The position numbers and the translations under genes were made by a program. Shown one piece after another: positions 15,917 through 27,484 of a DNA stretch of 64,000 nucleotides. This DNA is from Sipunculus nudus (lineage: Eukaryota; Annelida; Sipuncula; Golfingiida; Sipunculidae): contig CM049312.1 in the NCBI GenBank assembly GCA_026874595.1, positions 23,863,956-23,927,955 of the forward strand. Direction: 5' to 3'. The notes under the pieces are model-generated. The model searched no databases. It saw only the letters and a list, made by a program, of their open reading frames with translations, and was not told the origin of the DNA. Positions within the stretch are counted from its first letter, which is position 1, and every line of letters starts with the position of its first letter.

Positions 15917-16104
15917 CTGAATACATCCGTTTTCCACTTAAAACCAAGTTCATCGCATTTCATCTGAAGTTTGGTGTCAAACTCAATCTTTTTAGTCTCT
16001 AAGGCAAAGTCCACGCAGCTTATACTGTTTCTTCTAACTGCTCTCTCATACATATTAGTCTTCACAGTACCATCTTTCGTTCTCTTCTTGAGCGACAAAG
16101 CAGG
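15917..16104 (-). CDS. Candidate internal exon of an unknown protein
   Basis: A minus-strand open frame of about 62 codons is rich in charged residues (contains KKRTKDGTVKTNMYERAVRR and later LQMKCDELGFKWKTD), a composition more like protein than its surroundings. It ends at a usable donor (TTCAG followed by GTACTA, exon end at 15917) and a possible acceptor AG precedes 16104, though without a good pyrimidine tract. It lies inside the presumed SHPK intron on the same strand but has none of the FGGY kinase motifs expected after exon 1. It may be a buried gene, an old transposon piece or chance. Confidence 0.22.
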
Positions 16105-16522
16105 CTCAGATCCATGGTCGGTTATAAAACAAATAGAAGTAACATATAGATATACAAACCAAGAGTGTGTCCACTGTATGATCCACAAATAAATGAAATG
16201 ACCACTCTCATGTGGACAGTCCACTGAACTGATATACCTGCTGATCTAGTAAAATAAAATGTACTCTCCTTACAGGAATAAATGATCAGCAGACGGCTGA
16301 ATCATGACTGCTGGACAGCAGCAGGGTGGTCAGATTATATAATAATGAAGTATTACTAATCACCCCAGCCTTTTAGGACCCATCAATGAATTTCTTCCTG
16401 GTAGAAAGCTAGTTTGAGTGTTTGTCCTTTAAGCAATGTTTCATCCAATGTTTCTTGGATAAAGCTATCATCTACATTTATATTTAGCCGCATTTTCCAC
16501 CCATACTCTGATATATAATATA
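16105..16522. other. Non-coding, CpG-poor
   Basis: No supported feature. Confidence 0.3.
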
Positions 16523-17154
16523 CAGTAAAATCTGTGTATTAAGACCACCTGTGAGACTGGCCATAAGTGGTGTTATTCACAGTTGGTCTTTATCAGCCAT
16601 GTCAGTTATAACAAATGTTTGTGACCAATGTTTTTTTATTTAAATAAACTTTAGCTCTCCACCGGCTTCTGTGGCTCAGGGGTAGAGCGCAAGGCTCAAA
16701 GCATGGAGATTGTGAGTTCGAATCTCAGCCGAGCCGGTGAGATTTTTCACAGTCGACCCCTACCCAGGGTGGGTGCTCTGCAGGCCCAGTGGGGAGACTG
16801 TACCCAACAGTCGAGTTTCACTCACAAACGAGTGCACTTTTCGGGGATTTCTTGCTGTTATGACCCAGCGATGGGGATAAGACACACCCAGGACCCGCAG
16901 GAGTGAATCACTGAGCCTGGTTGACGCAAGAGCATTGTGTGCAAGCCCCTGTCACAGAGTCTGAAACCGGAATGGAAATTCTGCGGTTGTATATAGAATT
17001 AGTTAAGCAAGCATTAAAAAAATGGAGGCGGTTACCTCCACAAAAAAAATCTTTAAAAAAAAACAAAAAAACTTTAGCTTTCCATTCATTCAATGGTGGT
17101 CTTAATAGACAGGTGGTCTGATCAGAGATGTGGTCTTTCAGATAGGTACCACTG
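16523..17154. mobile_element. Pogo-like non-autonomous DNA transposon, split by a SINE
   Basis: The left end begins CAGTAAAATCTGTG and continues into TTAAGACCACC; the right end in reverse complement begins CAGTGGTACC and continues into AAAGACCAC. The left end follows TA. The pattern (CAGT start, then GACCAC-type repeats) is shared with the elements at 18728, 40485 and 55297. Removing the nested SINE leaves about 210 bp, so this is a short, internally deleted copy. Confidence 0.5.
16662..17068 (+). mobile_element. tRNA-derived SINE, full length
   Basis: The 5' head carries an RNA polymerase III promoter: box A TGGCTCAGGGGTAGAGCGC and box B GAGTTCGAATCTC, as in a tRNA. A body of about 250 bp follows, then a small hairpin GGAGG...CCTCC and an A-rich tail. 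It is flanked by a 16-bp target-site duplication, AAACTTTAGCTCTCCA at 16646-16661 and AAACTTTAGCTTTCCA at 17069-17084 (one mismatch). It inserted into the pogo-like element around it. The family is non-autonomous and depends on a LINE for retrotransposition. It is also present at 51303-51655 (minus) and 5225-5440 (minus, degraded). Confidence 0.85.
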
Positions 17155-18727
17155 TTTGTAGAAGTATGTACTACAATATACACTGAATTATAACCCAAGA
17201 GATGAAATGCTTCATCAATTATAAAAGCCTCTGAGTTATGATTTCTTTGCTATTTCATATTCTTGAAATGTAAGAGACTATAAAGATGTATAAATTAGCT
17301 TTTTTTCCAAAGATCTTAATTGTACAGTGTGCCCACACACAGGAAATGTATCTCATAAATCAAGACAGTTGATGTTCTATTATATGCTGCTAGCTTATTC
17401 AATGGGAGGATTTATTACAAATTAAATCGGGATGATAAACATCAATAACTATCTGCTGTATTTCTGACTAATGATAAAACAGTGTGGACAAATGAAGTTA
17501 CAAACATCTTGGCTGCTTTATGCTTAATTGCTAAAAATTAAGAACAGGATAATAAAGGGGTAGAACTTAATAGCTGCTATTAACTTGACTGATTATTTAA
17601 TTTAGTGCAAGTTTAAAAAGGGGTAACATCTTGGCCAGCTTAAACATGTTTTAGCCCATACTCCCCCCACAGCCATGACTGAAACAGGCTAAAACTAGGT
17701 CTTTATCTTTTTTTGACAGTTTTAGCTCGATAAAACTTGCTATAGATCAAAATTAGTTTAGTGCTTTATAAAAGACACTGATTGTTAAATATACAAAACA
17801 TTGACAAAGTGAAATGTAATTTTTCAAAAGTGATAGAGCCTCAACATTTTCTGATTATGATTTAAAGCAGAAAAATTAAGGAGTAAAAGACCCAGTCTCA
17901 TTTTAGTGAACAGGCCGCACATTTTTTGTTGACTTGTTACCACAACAAAACTAGTCAAAATGTATACTGTAGTTAACATGCATTGAGTTATATTTTGCCT
18001 GTTTCAATATTTTGTCAATTAACATGAAATTCATATATGTACATTTTTGCCCAGTATCTGATACCCATAAAGATTGAGAGCTCAGTGGGGCACAGCTGGT
18101 CTGTGCTGAGCGAGTATTGAGCTTCCACTGGGTGTGGAAGATTTGTCTCTACTGCATGGAGACAGGCTGACCTGACAGTGATTGCTCTATTGAACATGGC
18201 CCAGATACAGCACACTGACAGCACAGTCAGATCTATGGAACATGTTACTGTTTTATATGATATTCACCATGTGTCACTCTCTGTCCCTGGTACACGCAAG
18301 TATTTTCAGTTACTCATGTTACACATAAAACACACAGTTCGTCCATTTTTAATTCTAACAGTCCTATCACTGAGTGTTACAGAATTTTAAATGTCCCTTA
18401 ATCCTATTGTGCCAACTTCACATAGAAATGCTAATGAGTTAAATATTAAAAGTACAGCTAAGTAATGAAGCAGAATTATCAATGTGACATTAAACCAGCA
18501 TTTTTTTGTCAAATTTCACACAACACCTCTAAAAGCTCCCTTAACAATATCTATAGTATAAACAGTCCTACAGTTCATATTGCTGTGTTACCTAGCAACA
18601 CTTTGGAAACTCCAGTCCATGGTAACCAAACACTCTCTTATTAGGCTATATCTGATATCTTGGGGTTTCTTTTTGCATCTTTTCATGATATGTTAATTAA
18701 CAGAGATGTGTTATGACAATTATAATA
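17155..18727. other. Non-coding, CpG-poor
   Basis: No exon or RNA gene recognised. A slightly GC-richer patch at 18080-18240 carries short frames on both strands without family motifs. Confidence 0.35.
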
Positions 18728-19420
<693 letters not shown>

Positions 19421-19628
19421 TATATATATGAAATTGTACCTGACGACCACCCCATGCACATTGATGACCACCCCTACTAACGTGACCACTTTGACTGGTC
19501 ATGCAGGTTGTCATGTTTGCGAGATTTGACACTATATATACCTCACATGAACAGTTGTTAGCTGGAGTACACATACAAAACCACTTTATGAAATACCACA
19601 CACACATACAGACCACAATAGTACTCAC

Positions 19629-20242
19629 ATTTCTGTGTTCCACTCTGCGGTGACTGTATCAAAATATCCCCAGCTTGCAGCATTGTGTACTGACATGACA
19701 GGTCTGTTCAAATCACACAGCACAGCTACAGCAAAATCCTGTATCGTCCCCGCGCAATCATACTCCTTCAACAAGTCAGGTTTATTCCTAAACAACCAAA
19801 ACGTAGTGCAACACCCTAAACCACTGGCGATTTTGAGATGAGAGCCTGGAGTCGGGAGTGTTGAGATGAAGTCTGTGTCACATCGCCCGTCTTGCCATGT
19901 ATACAATGAACTCACCCCAACAACCTCATGTCGACCTACAGAGTTTCTTTTCCATGCCTCATCGCTCTTCCAAAACATAATCCCGTGCATTTGACCTGAT
20001 ATACCGATTTTCTTAACTTTTAACAGTTTTTCCTTAGGGAGTCCTGTTACACAGAGACGTACTGCTGATAATATTCTGGCGGGGTCCTGTTCGCTGCCCT
20101 CCTCGGTGTGGATGTTCGCCTGCGTCTCCCTGGACAGCGTTTTTGTGATTTGCTGGGTTGCTGCGTCAACTAATGCTACCTTTACTGTAGTGGTTCCAAT
20201 GTCAATGCCTAGAATATAACTTCTCGACCCGTCCGCTGCCAT
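19629..20242 (-). CDS. SHPK: Sedoheptulokinase, first coding exon
   Basis: Encodes the N-terminal 204 residues of sedoheptulokinase (CARKL), the cytosolic FGGY-family kinase that phosphorylates sedoheptulose to sedoheptulose 7-phosphate and feeds the non-oxidative pentose phosphate pathway. Visible family signatures in order: the phosphate-binding start ILGIDIGTTTVKVALVD (about residues 9-25), GISGQMHGIMFW (about 87-98), the strongly conserved TWQDGRC (about 118-124), LGCCTTFWLFRNKPD and VHNAASWGYFDT near the end. The vertebrate protein is about 480 residues, so this exon gives roughly the first 43 percent. The start is the ATG at 20242, which has a good context (AACAATGG) and lines up with the known family start; the frame continues upstream but has no further in-frame ATG. 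The exon ends in phase 2 at a consensus donor GTGAGT (19628-19623). No downstream exon was recognised in the 19.6 kb to its left. Confidence 0.95.
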
Positions 20243-20420
20243 TGTTAGTGGTTGTGTACTCCGACCTGAACTGGCAGCCACATGCCTGCGTGTTGTGGTC
20301 CTGTAGTCTAAAAGGAGGCGGGGTCAAGTGTCAAGCTTGTCTGCCACGTGCTTTTGTTTACTTCCGCCAAACGTGCTGCCATCCGTTGATACATCCTGGA
20401 ATGAAAAGTACTTCTTGATG
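20243..20420 (-). promoter_or_regulatory. Probable SHPK promoter/5' UTR
   Basis: Immediately upstream of the start codon, CpG dinucleotides become common. A GC-box-like GGAGGCGGGG (about 20311-20320), an E-box CCACGTG (about 20343-20349) and an ETS-like ACTTCCG (about 20361-20367) are seen, with no TATA box in a sensible place. This fits a TATA-less housekeeping promoter; the start site is not determined. Confidence 0.4.
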
Positions 20421-20635
20421 TTGCTGCCCTCTGTCAGGAATCAAGTTAACTAAAGTTATGTTTGTTTCTGCCAGATTGCAGTTTAACAATATATGGTCAT
20501 TCCAAAGCATACCATCATCCCGATTCAAATGGACGCTGTATTAGACCTTAAAAAGAATTCGATTTTATCATACTAGCAGATCCTCGGTCACTTTTCTATT
20601 ATACAAACGTCTGAGTCAGTTCTATATTTCGATAT
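20421..20635. other. Intergenic
   Basis: No supported feature. Confidence 0.3.
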
Positions 20636-20842
20636 CAGGGGCGGATCCAGGATTTAGGAAAAGGGGGGGTCCAACCCAGGAGGACAAATGGAAACCCTAA
20701 AAAAAAGGTCCTCAGGTCTGAAAAAGGGGGGGTCCAGGCGGCAAAATTTTGTCTAAAGCCCTTAAAAAAAGTTGTTTCTGATGAAAAAAGGGGGGGGGGG
20801 GGTCCGGACCCCCTGGACCCCCCCCCCCTGGATCCGCTTCTG
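20636..20842. mobile_element. MITE with 15-bp terminal inverted repeats
   Basis: The left end CAGGGGCGGATCCAG and the reverse complement of the right end CAGAAGCGGATCCAG match at 13 of 15 positions. GATAT is present on both sides (20631-20635 and 20843-20847) as a possible target duplication. The interior is a set of A-rich and G-rich stretches with several GGGGGGTCC motifs that pair with the C run near the right end. No transposase frame is present. Similar CAGGGGCG-starting termini are common in invertebrate genomes; the superfamily is not certain. Confidence 0.75.
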
Positions 20843-20847
20843 GATAT

Positions 20848-21654
20848 TGTTTCAACGTGAGAATAAATGAACCTGTTTATCAACATTTTTAAGGGGCCCA
20901 ATCACGTATAGATCTGAACTATATGAACTAAAGGTAAGCCCATGGAGCTTTCATGAAAATAGGCCAGAAAAAGTGGATATCACCGCACACAGGCAGCTCG
21001 TTTTGTTTATATCAACATGTTTATAATATGTGGGGGCAAGCCAAAATAAAACAAATTCAACAAGGACATCTGGCAAGTCAGATAAGCCAGAGCTTTACAA
21101 ATAGCGTTTAACAACAAGTGACTTTTCTACCTCTGCATATATGCAACCTTCCATCTTAGGTAACATGTTTTTCCTCTTTGTCAACATTGCTGTGTTTACA
21201 AACACATTGTTGATAAACAAGTTCATAATCCTTCACGGAGGTGTTATAAGAACTTTTCATGAACATTCAATCTTGTGCCTCTGTCAATTGTAGACGCTGA
21301 TATAGATTACTAGTATACACTTTGTTTCGATTATTAGAATGTCCATGCCTTTTCTTGAACTGACATATGGACCAGCTTACTTGAAACTCAAAAGTTACAA
21401 CAAAAGTTAACAACCAAAAGCACCAGAAAAAAAATAATACCCCTTTTGACAAGTGACCAAACTAACCTAGGATTTGTATGATATTTAGGTTTAATAAAAA
21501 GTCACACATTCATTTATTCCGATCTCATTTTTATCGATTTCTTGCCCCTTTTTATCCCTGTTCAAAGCATTTGACATTATCGATCACATATACTGTCGGT
21601 GGACGCAAATTAGTCTATTTAAAATTGGTCATTGTGGTTTATCGTGCCTTTGAA
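20848..21654. other. Intergenic
   Basis: No supported gene. Short frames here lack any family signature. Confidence 0.3.
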
Positions 21655-21950
21655 AATCAGTTAATTTAAATTTGGACAAAGTAGGTCGGAATAAATTCTC
21701 CAGATTAATCAGAAGAATTGTCTTCAAAAGCGCAGAGACACAGCAAATAGATCTGAAGCAAAATAGTTATGACTTTATTGAAAAAGAAGTTTGAATATCT
21801 TAATTTATATACCAATCATCTATTGTGACGCGTTCAGTTTTTCAATATAGAAGGCGAATATTAATATGGCTCTATGGTGCCGTTATATCTGAAGCTAACG
21901 ACACGCATATGCCAGCCTTCTTCCGGTAAGTGGTGACATGTATTATGGCC
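21655..21950. repeat. Duplicated block A (related to 28615-28920)
   Basis: Shares an ordered series of matches with the block near 28.7 kb, including TTGGACAA, GAATTGTCTTCA and ATGGCTC, over about 290 bp with many substitutions and small gaps. Taken with the lectin exons downstream of each block, it suggests an old tandem duplication of a whole lectin gene region. Confidence 0.5.
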
Positions 21951-23634
21951 GTTCTTCCTACGACGAAGGAGGGGGTGGGGGGGTCGCAGGAAGAGGCCTT
22001 CTTAGTTACGCTTCATTGGACTAGTGTAACAATGATACCCGGTCGCACCAGTGGACTTGCTTCGTGCGACGGGGGTCTAGGATCGTGGCTGATTATGCCC
22101 GGTTATTTGGACAGAGGGATTAACCCGACAGTGGTCATTTATAAGCCTTGCAGACGACCGTTATTAATGAGATCAACGTGATTAGATAGTGATCGGGATT
22201 ATTTATTTCTGGTATTAACTGCGCATATATAATCACAAGAAAATGCTTTATAGCTTCTCATAGCATGTAGGCGATGGCCTAATTTTGACAATTCATTTTT
22301 TAACTTGATGGGGATGATTTTGTTTTAGTATAATAGTCTGCGCATATATGATCATCAGAAAAAAAACTCTTTTAGTACATAAATACGTCCATGGAAGGAG
22401 GAAAAATGGCTTCATTTTTAGAGTTCATTTTTTTTGCCAGTTTTAGGATATGGTGTATTGAGTATGAACAATTAAGAATTTTATCTGATTTCTCTGAAAG
22501 AACACACACACATTTATTGTTCATCTGGTCAGCACAGACATTGATAGCAAGGACACAAAATATCGTTCACATGATACACATACATCATCTTTTATGACAA
22601 GATAACAGATTAAGATCAAAACGGAAAAATATGATTCAACAACTTTATTCACATTGCATTTCTATGTTACACCGGAAATTAATCTCTTACACAGACACAC
22701 GGTGGCGCTCCGCAACCCCCAGTGCCTGTGGCAGAGGCTACACCGGAAATCAGACTCCCGTCGCACGAAGCACTCCGATGTATTATACCTCCGACAGGTA
22801 GCAGCGTATGATATTTTCCCATTCGTTCCACTGTTAACAACTCTATGGAAAAAATCTGATTAGATTTCGGTGACATATTGTGGAGGATTTAGAAGGCACA
22901 AAAGGAACAATAAAAAAGTTTAGAGGTACTCCGGATCACCGCAATTATTTTTATATTCATATTATAAATACTGTTTTGACAGGGTGATTTTTTCGTCCCA
23001 GCGAAGGCCACAGACATCCATATCCGACCGGGTGGGTGTGTGTGTGGGGGGGGGGGAGGAGGCTTTTACACTCTGTAAACAGAGAGGTAATTTGTTAAGG
23101 ATTCTGACGGAGGTATGCAGGCTACGACTACACATCTACTTACAGTGATATTTTAAACTCAAATACAATGTTTATATATAAAGATATATTCCATCAGTTA
23201 CTTATTTCGTGAATTTGCGTTTAAATATACGATTATCTTTATTATTATTGTTTTAATAATATTTTTTTATATTATTATTTTATTATTATTATTTTTATTA
23301 TTATTATTATTGCTACTTCTACTTCCATTGCTACTATAAGCTTATTTATCCGTCCTAGCTCGCCTGGTTCACCTTAATTAATTGCGTGATAAAAGTCGAG
23401 TGGCACCAAGGCTTCAAAAGACAACGATTTGCGTATAGATGATATTGTTTCTAATGCTCGCTGGTTCGTATACGATACTATCAAATAAAATTTGTTTTAT
23501 GTATAATTGCTCATAACTGTCATATCAGCATTTTTCAAACACAGGAAAAATATGATATAACAGTAGGGGAGGTTGTTTCTCTAATGTTATGAAAAGCTTA
23601 AGATATTTTCATCCTGAAAATTGTGAATGTTAAT

Positions 23635-23637
<3 letters not shown>
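21951..23637. other. Intergenic; no gene recognised
   Basis: GC-richer patches at 21940-22180 and 22680-22820 share the motif TGCTTCGTGCGACGGG in opposite orientation, and the second also holds a repeated ACACCGGAAAT. An ATG at 22406 begins a hydrophobic stretch (MASFLEFIFFASF) that could be a signal peptide for the lectin locus downstream, but no splice connection can be shown. A pure TTATTA-type run lies at 23235-23310. Confidence 0.3.

Positions 23638-23686
<49 letters not shown>
23638..23686. repeat. (TA)n microsatellite
   Basis: A TA run of about 48 bp. Confidence 0.97.
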
Positions 23687-23688
<2 letters not shown>

Positions 23689-23828
23689 CATCATATACGC
23701 CGTAGCTGATATATGCGTTTGTAAATGTGGGTATGGATGATTATGATTTGATGATTAATACGACGTGTATTAAACCTCTAAGGCTCGCTGTCCAATGTTT
23801 TGCTGTTTTTTCAGTGAGTTTGCTTGTG

Positions 23829-24465
23829 TGTGTTGCTGAATGAAAAACACAACCGCTGGTTACAGTTAATGATAACAAAAAGGCTTTATTCAGCACTGAG
23901 GTTTACATACTTGTTCTCTAGGTTTTCCGGGCTTTCTTTCGGGCTTCTCGAATTAGCTTCTTGTACTATCCTTGTACACTAACACTGCCACTATAGAACT
24001 CTAGGTCCCCTCTGGACTCTTTGCTTAAGTGCACTTAGACCTGTTAAGGGGAATTGCCCTTGCGTATTCCCTCCCTTGTATTTAAAATTACACAGTCTTT
24101 TCCGTCTGCTTACCTCGCCCGCCCGTTGCTAACTCTCCCCCTCTCAAATTCTTCCGCGGCTGACCACGCAGCCTCTCTCCTAATCTCTCACCCTCATTGG
24201 CTGATCTTTCAAAACCACTCTCTTAAACTAATCCTGATTGGTTAAATAATTTAAAACCGAATTTTCCCCTCCAGTCCGTGGCTGTAATTTAATCTATAGG
24301 CTATTCGTGACAGTCCAGTCCAACCGACTGACAATGACAAATTACCGGAGATAGGGCTGGCTGGTATACTAAGCCACCCTCCGGGCATCGCTATACCTTT
24401 CGCCGACCTACTATAACGTCATACCCCTCCCTCGGGGCAGAGCGACCCGTTACTGACGTGACACA
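23829..24465 (-). mobile_element. Probable solo LTR
   Basis: A 637-bp segment bounded by TG and CA with a 4-bp TGTG direct repeat on both sides (23825-23828 and 24466-24469). Composition changes abruptly to a strong strand bias (pyrimidine-rich on the plus strand). On the minus strand an AATAAAG signal lies about 55 bp before the end, where an LTR polyadenylation signal is expected. No internal retrotransposon sequence or second copy is in the window, which fits a solo LTR left by recombination. It shows no clear similarity to the LTRs at 42.3 and 48.6 kb. Confidence 0.45.
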
Positions 24466-24510
24466 TGTGATATGCCTTATTCACTCCACATGCATCCCAC
24501 ACATGATTAC

Positions 24511-24511
<1 letters not shown>

Positions 24512-24554
<43 letters not shown>
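24512..24554. repeat. (TA)n microsatellite
   Basis: A TA run of about 42 bp, just upstream of the TE-like sequence at 24560. Confidence 0.97.
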
Positions 24555-24556
<2 letters not shown>

Positions 24557-24559
24557 ATT

Positions 24560-25065
24560 TTTTCTGTGTGTGTAGTTCTCACTGCAAATAGTGATGACAT
24601 ACAGACAGACACCAAGGATAGTGAAACCAGTTCAGGAATGAGACACTCTTTTAGAGATATCCCGCTCACAAGGCCAAAGTTGAAAAATCCGATAAAAATT
24701 TATAAAAAATCAGAAATTCTAGGTGGCGCTACGAAACTTCTGCAGCAGGTACAGACCATCAGTCCTAATGATCATAGTAAGTTTTGTGAAAATCCACCGA
24801 ATGATTCCTGAGAAATTCTCTGCTAAGTGTTTTTCTATAATCAGCTCTTAAACGTAGAAAAATAGGCAAAGGTCACCCATCTTTGAGCTTGACCGAGATT
24901 TTGTCGATTTACATCTTCGCCGATGGAATAAAATTCCTATTGTGAATCCTTTAAGAGCTAGATATCCCGCTCACAAGGTAAAAGTTAACGGACGCCGGAC
25001 GGACGGACGGACAGTTTGGGTGACGACAATAGCCCATCAGCCTAAGGGCTGAGGGCCAAAAAAGC
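24560..25065. repeat. Interspersed-repeat-like segment
   Basis: The phrase GATATCCCGCTCACAAGG occurs twice (24656 and 24961), the second time followed by a CGGACGGACGGACGG run and then GCCCATCAGCCTAAGGGCTG, which can fold on itself. An open frame across 24570-24811 overlaps the first copy and is more likely repeat than gene. The family was not identified. Confidence 0.4.
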
Positions 25066-26243
25066 ACGCTGATGACAGACTAGATAGCACTGAACGATAA
25101 ATAATATTAATGAAATACATATCGAGATGCGTTATATGCTGCGTTATATAAGTGACTGTAGTTACCTGTCAAGTCCGGCTGAACAATAAAGCTCTCCATA
25201 CAAAACTGGGCTGGGCTGGGTTGAAAAATCGTTGACAAGCGCAAGCACTGAAACAGTATAAACATAATTTTAACCAAGTCTATATTATCCTACAAATTTT
25301 AATTTCCTATTTCGAAATGTGTTTTTCTGTTTTATTTAATATCATATACATGTACGTTCATCTGTTTTGGGGTTTTGTATCACGGAGACATGAGGGGTAT
25401 AAATTAGAGGTCTAAAAGAGCACAAATGACCCATCCTCTCCTAACCGTTGTTTTATAATATCTTCTATTTTATTACCCTGGAACATGTTAGTTTGCGTGC
25501 CTATTTTTCCTAAATATACCGTTATTCGCTAAATAATGGCCAAACACAATTTTTCACACTGTGATATTTGTAGCTTAACGCTTCCAGTCGTTTTTATAAG
25601 AAAGTTTCTCTCCATTGGAATCAATGACTGATTTTTCGGTATCTGAGGATCAAGCGGACGAGTTATGACTGAGAAGACTTTCTGAAAAAAAAAATTAAGA
25701 TCGATTTCCGCGTGTCGACATGTGTTTCGAAATAATTTTAAATGAGTTTATCAAATGTTAGATTAAGGGAAACATTGTCTATAGTGCAATACTTGTAATT
25801 TTTTTATTTAATACCGGTTGAAAGCAGCTTGCCTAGAAAATACAAATAAAAAATTTTCAATACTTGAAATGGTGTGTCTTACCAATACATATTTTAAGTC
25901 CAGTTTCCTTCAATCTAAGAATTCCTCTGGGGAATTATGGCAAAACACAAATAAACAACATTACCAAGGACCTGGTCTTCATTTGAAAAAAAAAAAAAAA
26001 TCCACGGTTAATAGAAGCGGCGAATTCGTTGAACAGTATAATTTTTTGTGGCTTCAGTGCACTCCGAATAATTTTTTTGGAGTGTTTTTAGGAAATGTGG
26101 TAAAGAATAGGCACGACCCATCCCCCCCCCCCCCCCCCAAATAAGTAAATAAAAAAATTATAGATCCAGTTTTGTTCTCTTACCGGACCGTGTCCGTTAG
26201 TGACGTCATTCATGATTGTCTATTTTGTTCGTCTCTTCTCCAG
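25066..26243. other. Non-coding; presumed lectin locus 1 upstream/intron
   Basis: No exon recognised. A C run lies near 26123-26138. A leader exon for the lectin locus below should be in this stretch or further left, but no confident one is seen. Confidence 0.3.
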
Positions 26244-26447
26244 AACAATTTTGTGCCCCAATGTTCCGCAAACCGTACACAGAGGGCGCTGTCGACCGTG
26301 CTGGGAAATATTCCTGTTATGATACCGTTTTTGATACAAGAATGTTTGATCATTCGTATGCTCTTACATTCTGTCAAGTCTTTCAAGGATATTTGACAGT
26401 CATCGGAACCAAAGAAAAAAAACAGCATCTGAAGCGATGGGTTCCAG
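26244..26447 (+). pseudogene. C-type lectin locus 1, exon with first half of CTLD
   Basis: Encodes the first half of a C-type lectin-like domain: about 13 residues before the domain, then the conserved opening KYSCYDT, a helix region ending in ALTFCQVFQGYLTVIGTKEK (the FCQ cysteine is the one that pairs with the last CTLD cysteine) and KRWVP. Splice sites are good: TCTTCTCCAG before 26244 and GTAAAA after 26447. Both borders are phase 1, the same as the paralogue at 30352-30483. C-type lectins of this kind are usually secreted carbohydrate-binding or immune-type proteins. This exon itself is intact, but the exon that follows is broken, so the locus as a whole is called a pseudogene. No signal-peptide exon was identified. 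Confidence 0.7.
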
Positions 26448-26711
26448 GTAAAATAATTTCATTCTCTGCTACGAATACGCAGATTCACAGGAAGATGAAT
26501 ATATAAAATGAAGAAGATCTAACAGAAATAGAAAGTAATCAAGCAATCTAAATAATATCAGTAAAACCACCCGAAAAGTGTACATATGGGTACGTAAAGA
26601 ACGCTTATTCTTTTTTAATCATGCTTCTAAATGTTAGTAAATTAAGTTTAATTTAATCAGGTGGGATTTATAAGAAAAGTGATTAAATAAACATTTTTCT
26701 GACATATTTAG

Positions 26712-26866
26712 ATGAGGGTGGTAACGGCTACTGAGTTTCGACATCCAGAAAGACGAGTGGATCATCAAACGACATGTCTGCCGAAATGGGAAAAAGAGAA
26801 CTCGTCTTGTGCTGAATGGAGACGTTGCATTTGTGAAAAAAATCACCTCTGTAAATGTTACACCAA
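26712..26866 (+). pseudogene. C-type lectin locus 1, broken second-half CTLD exon
   Basis: Follows an AG acceptor (TATTTAG). It opens in the phase-1 frame as DEGGNGY, the same GNGYW motif as the paralogue at 31379, but the Trp codon is TGA (26732-26734), a nonsense change. The domain end is then found in another frame: a Lys-Trp motif, NSSCAEW, and CICEK with the final CTLD cysteine. About 40 bp are missing between the two parts relative to the paralogue. The premature stop and frame change make a functional lectin unlikely unless an alternative structure is used. The coding remnant continues directly into a 28-bp tandem repeat. Confidence 0.7.
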
Positions 26867-27130
26867 GAGAACAGTGGTGCAAATAATACACCAGGAGAAC
26901 AGTTGTGTAAATGATACAAGAAGAGAACAATTGTGAAAATAATACACTCAGAGAACAGTCGTGTAAATAATACACTCAGAGAACCGACGTTTAAATCATA
27001 CACCCAAGAGAACAGTGGTGTTAATAATAAACCAAGAGAACAGTTGTGTAAATAATTCACCAAAAGAACAGTCGTGTGAATAATACACCAAGAGAAGAGT
27101 GGTGTACAAAATACTCCAAGAGAACAGCTA
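26867..27130 (+). repeat. 28-bp minisatellite at the 3' end of lectin locus 1
   Basis: About ten units with a 28-bp step (GAGAAC at 26867, 26895, 26923, 26951, 26979, then 27008 and 27036). The core is GAGAACAGTCGTGTAAATAA followed by TACACCAA. The first unit overlaps the last codons of the CTLD exon. The same unit follows the lectin exon at 31566-31710. The period is not a multiple of three, so it does not encode a protein repeat. Confidence 0.9.
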
Positions 27131-27484
27131 TATATGTTGATCTTATATTCGGCCTGTGTGGTGTTTCTTTTGGGACTGACAGGTATCAAGCATGTTATGG
27201 GATAAGTTCCTGTTAGCTAAACAACCATACATTTTGCCTCAGACCATCAAGTCACCTGTGTTTTAGCCAGACATATGTGATATATATTTCTGTCATAAAA
27301 AATTGGCAAATAGGTTCTTCAAAAATTGGACGGAAAGTTGTGAATCTCAGCTCATGATGTCGCAGGTCATGCTTGACAGCTGAGCGTCATGACCCTTTGG
27401 TCACTTGTTTTTATGAGATTACGGAAAAGGAACAAATAGAAAGGTGAATACAGGTTTCGTGCTTTGTCCTGACACCAACCTTGG
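27131..27484. other. Intergenic
   Basis: No supported feature. Confidence 0.3.

Noticed and set aside
16665-16735. A genuine tRNA gene
   Set aside because: Box A and B are present, but the sequence continues into a 400-bp body repeated elsewhere with a target duplication, so it is a SINE head.
22391-22597. Signal-peptide-like start as leader exon of lectin locus 1
   Set aside because: The hydrophobic stretch is suggestive, but no donor in the right phase and no similarity to the candidate leader at 29256 could be shown.
26728-27189. Minus-strand 153-codon frame with repeated hydrophobic and Cys motifs
   Set aside because: It is the reverse-strand shadow of the 28-bp minisatellite and the lectin pseudogene exon.
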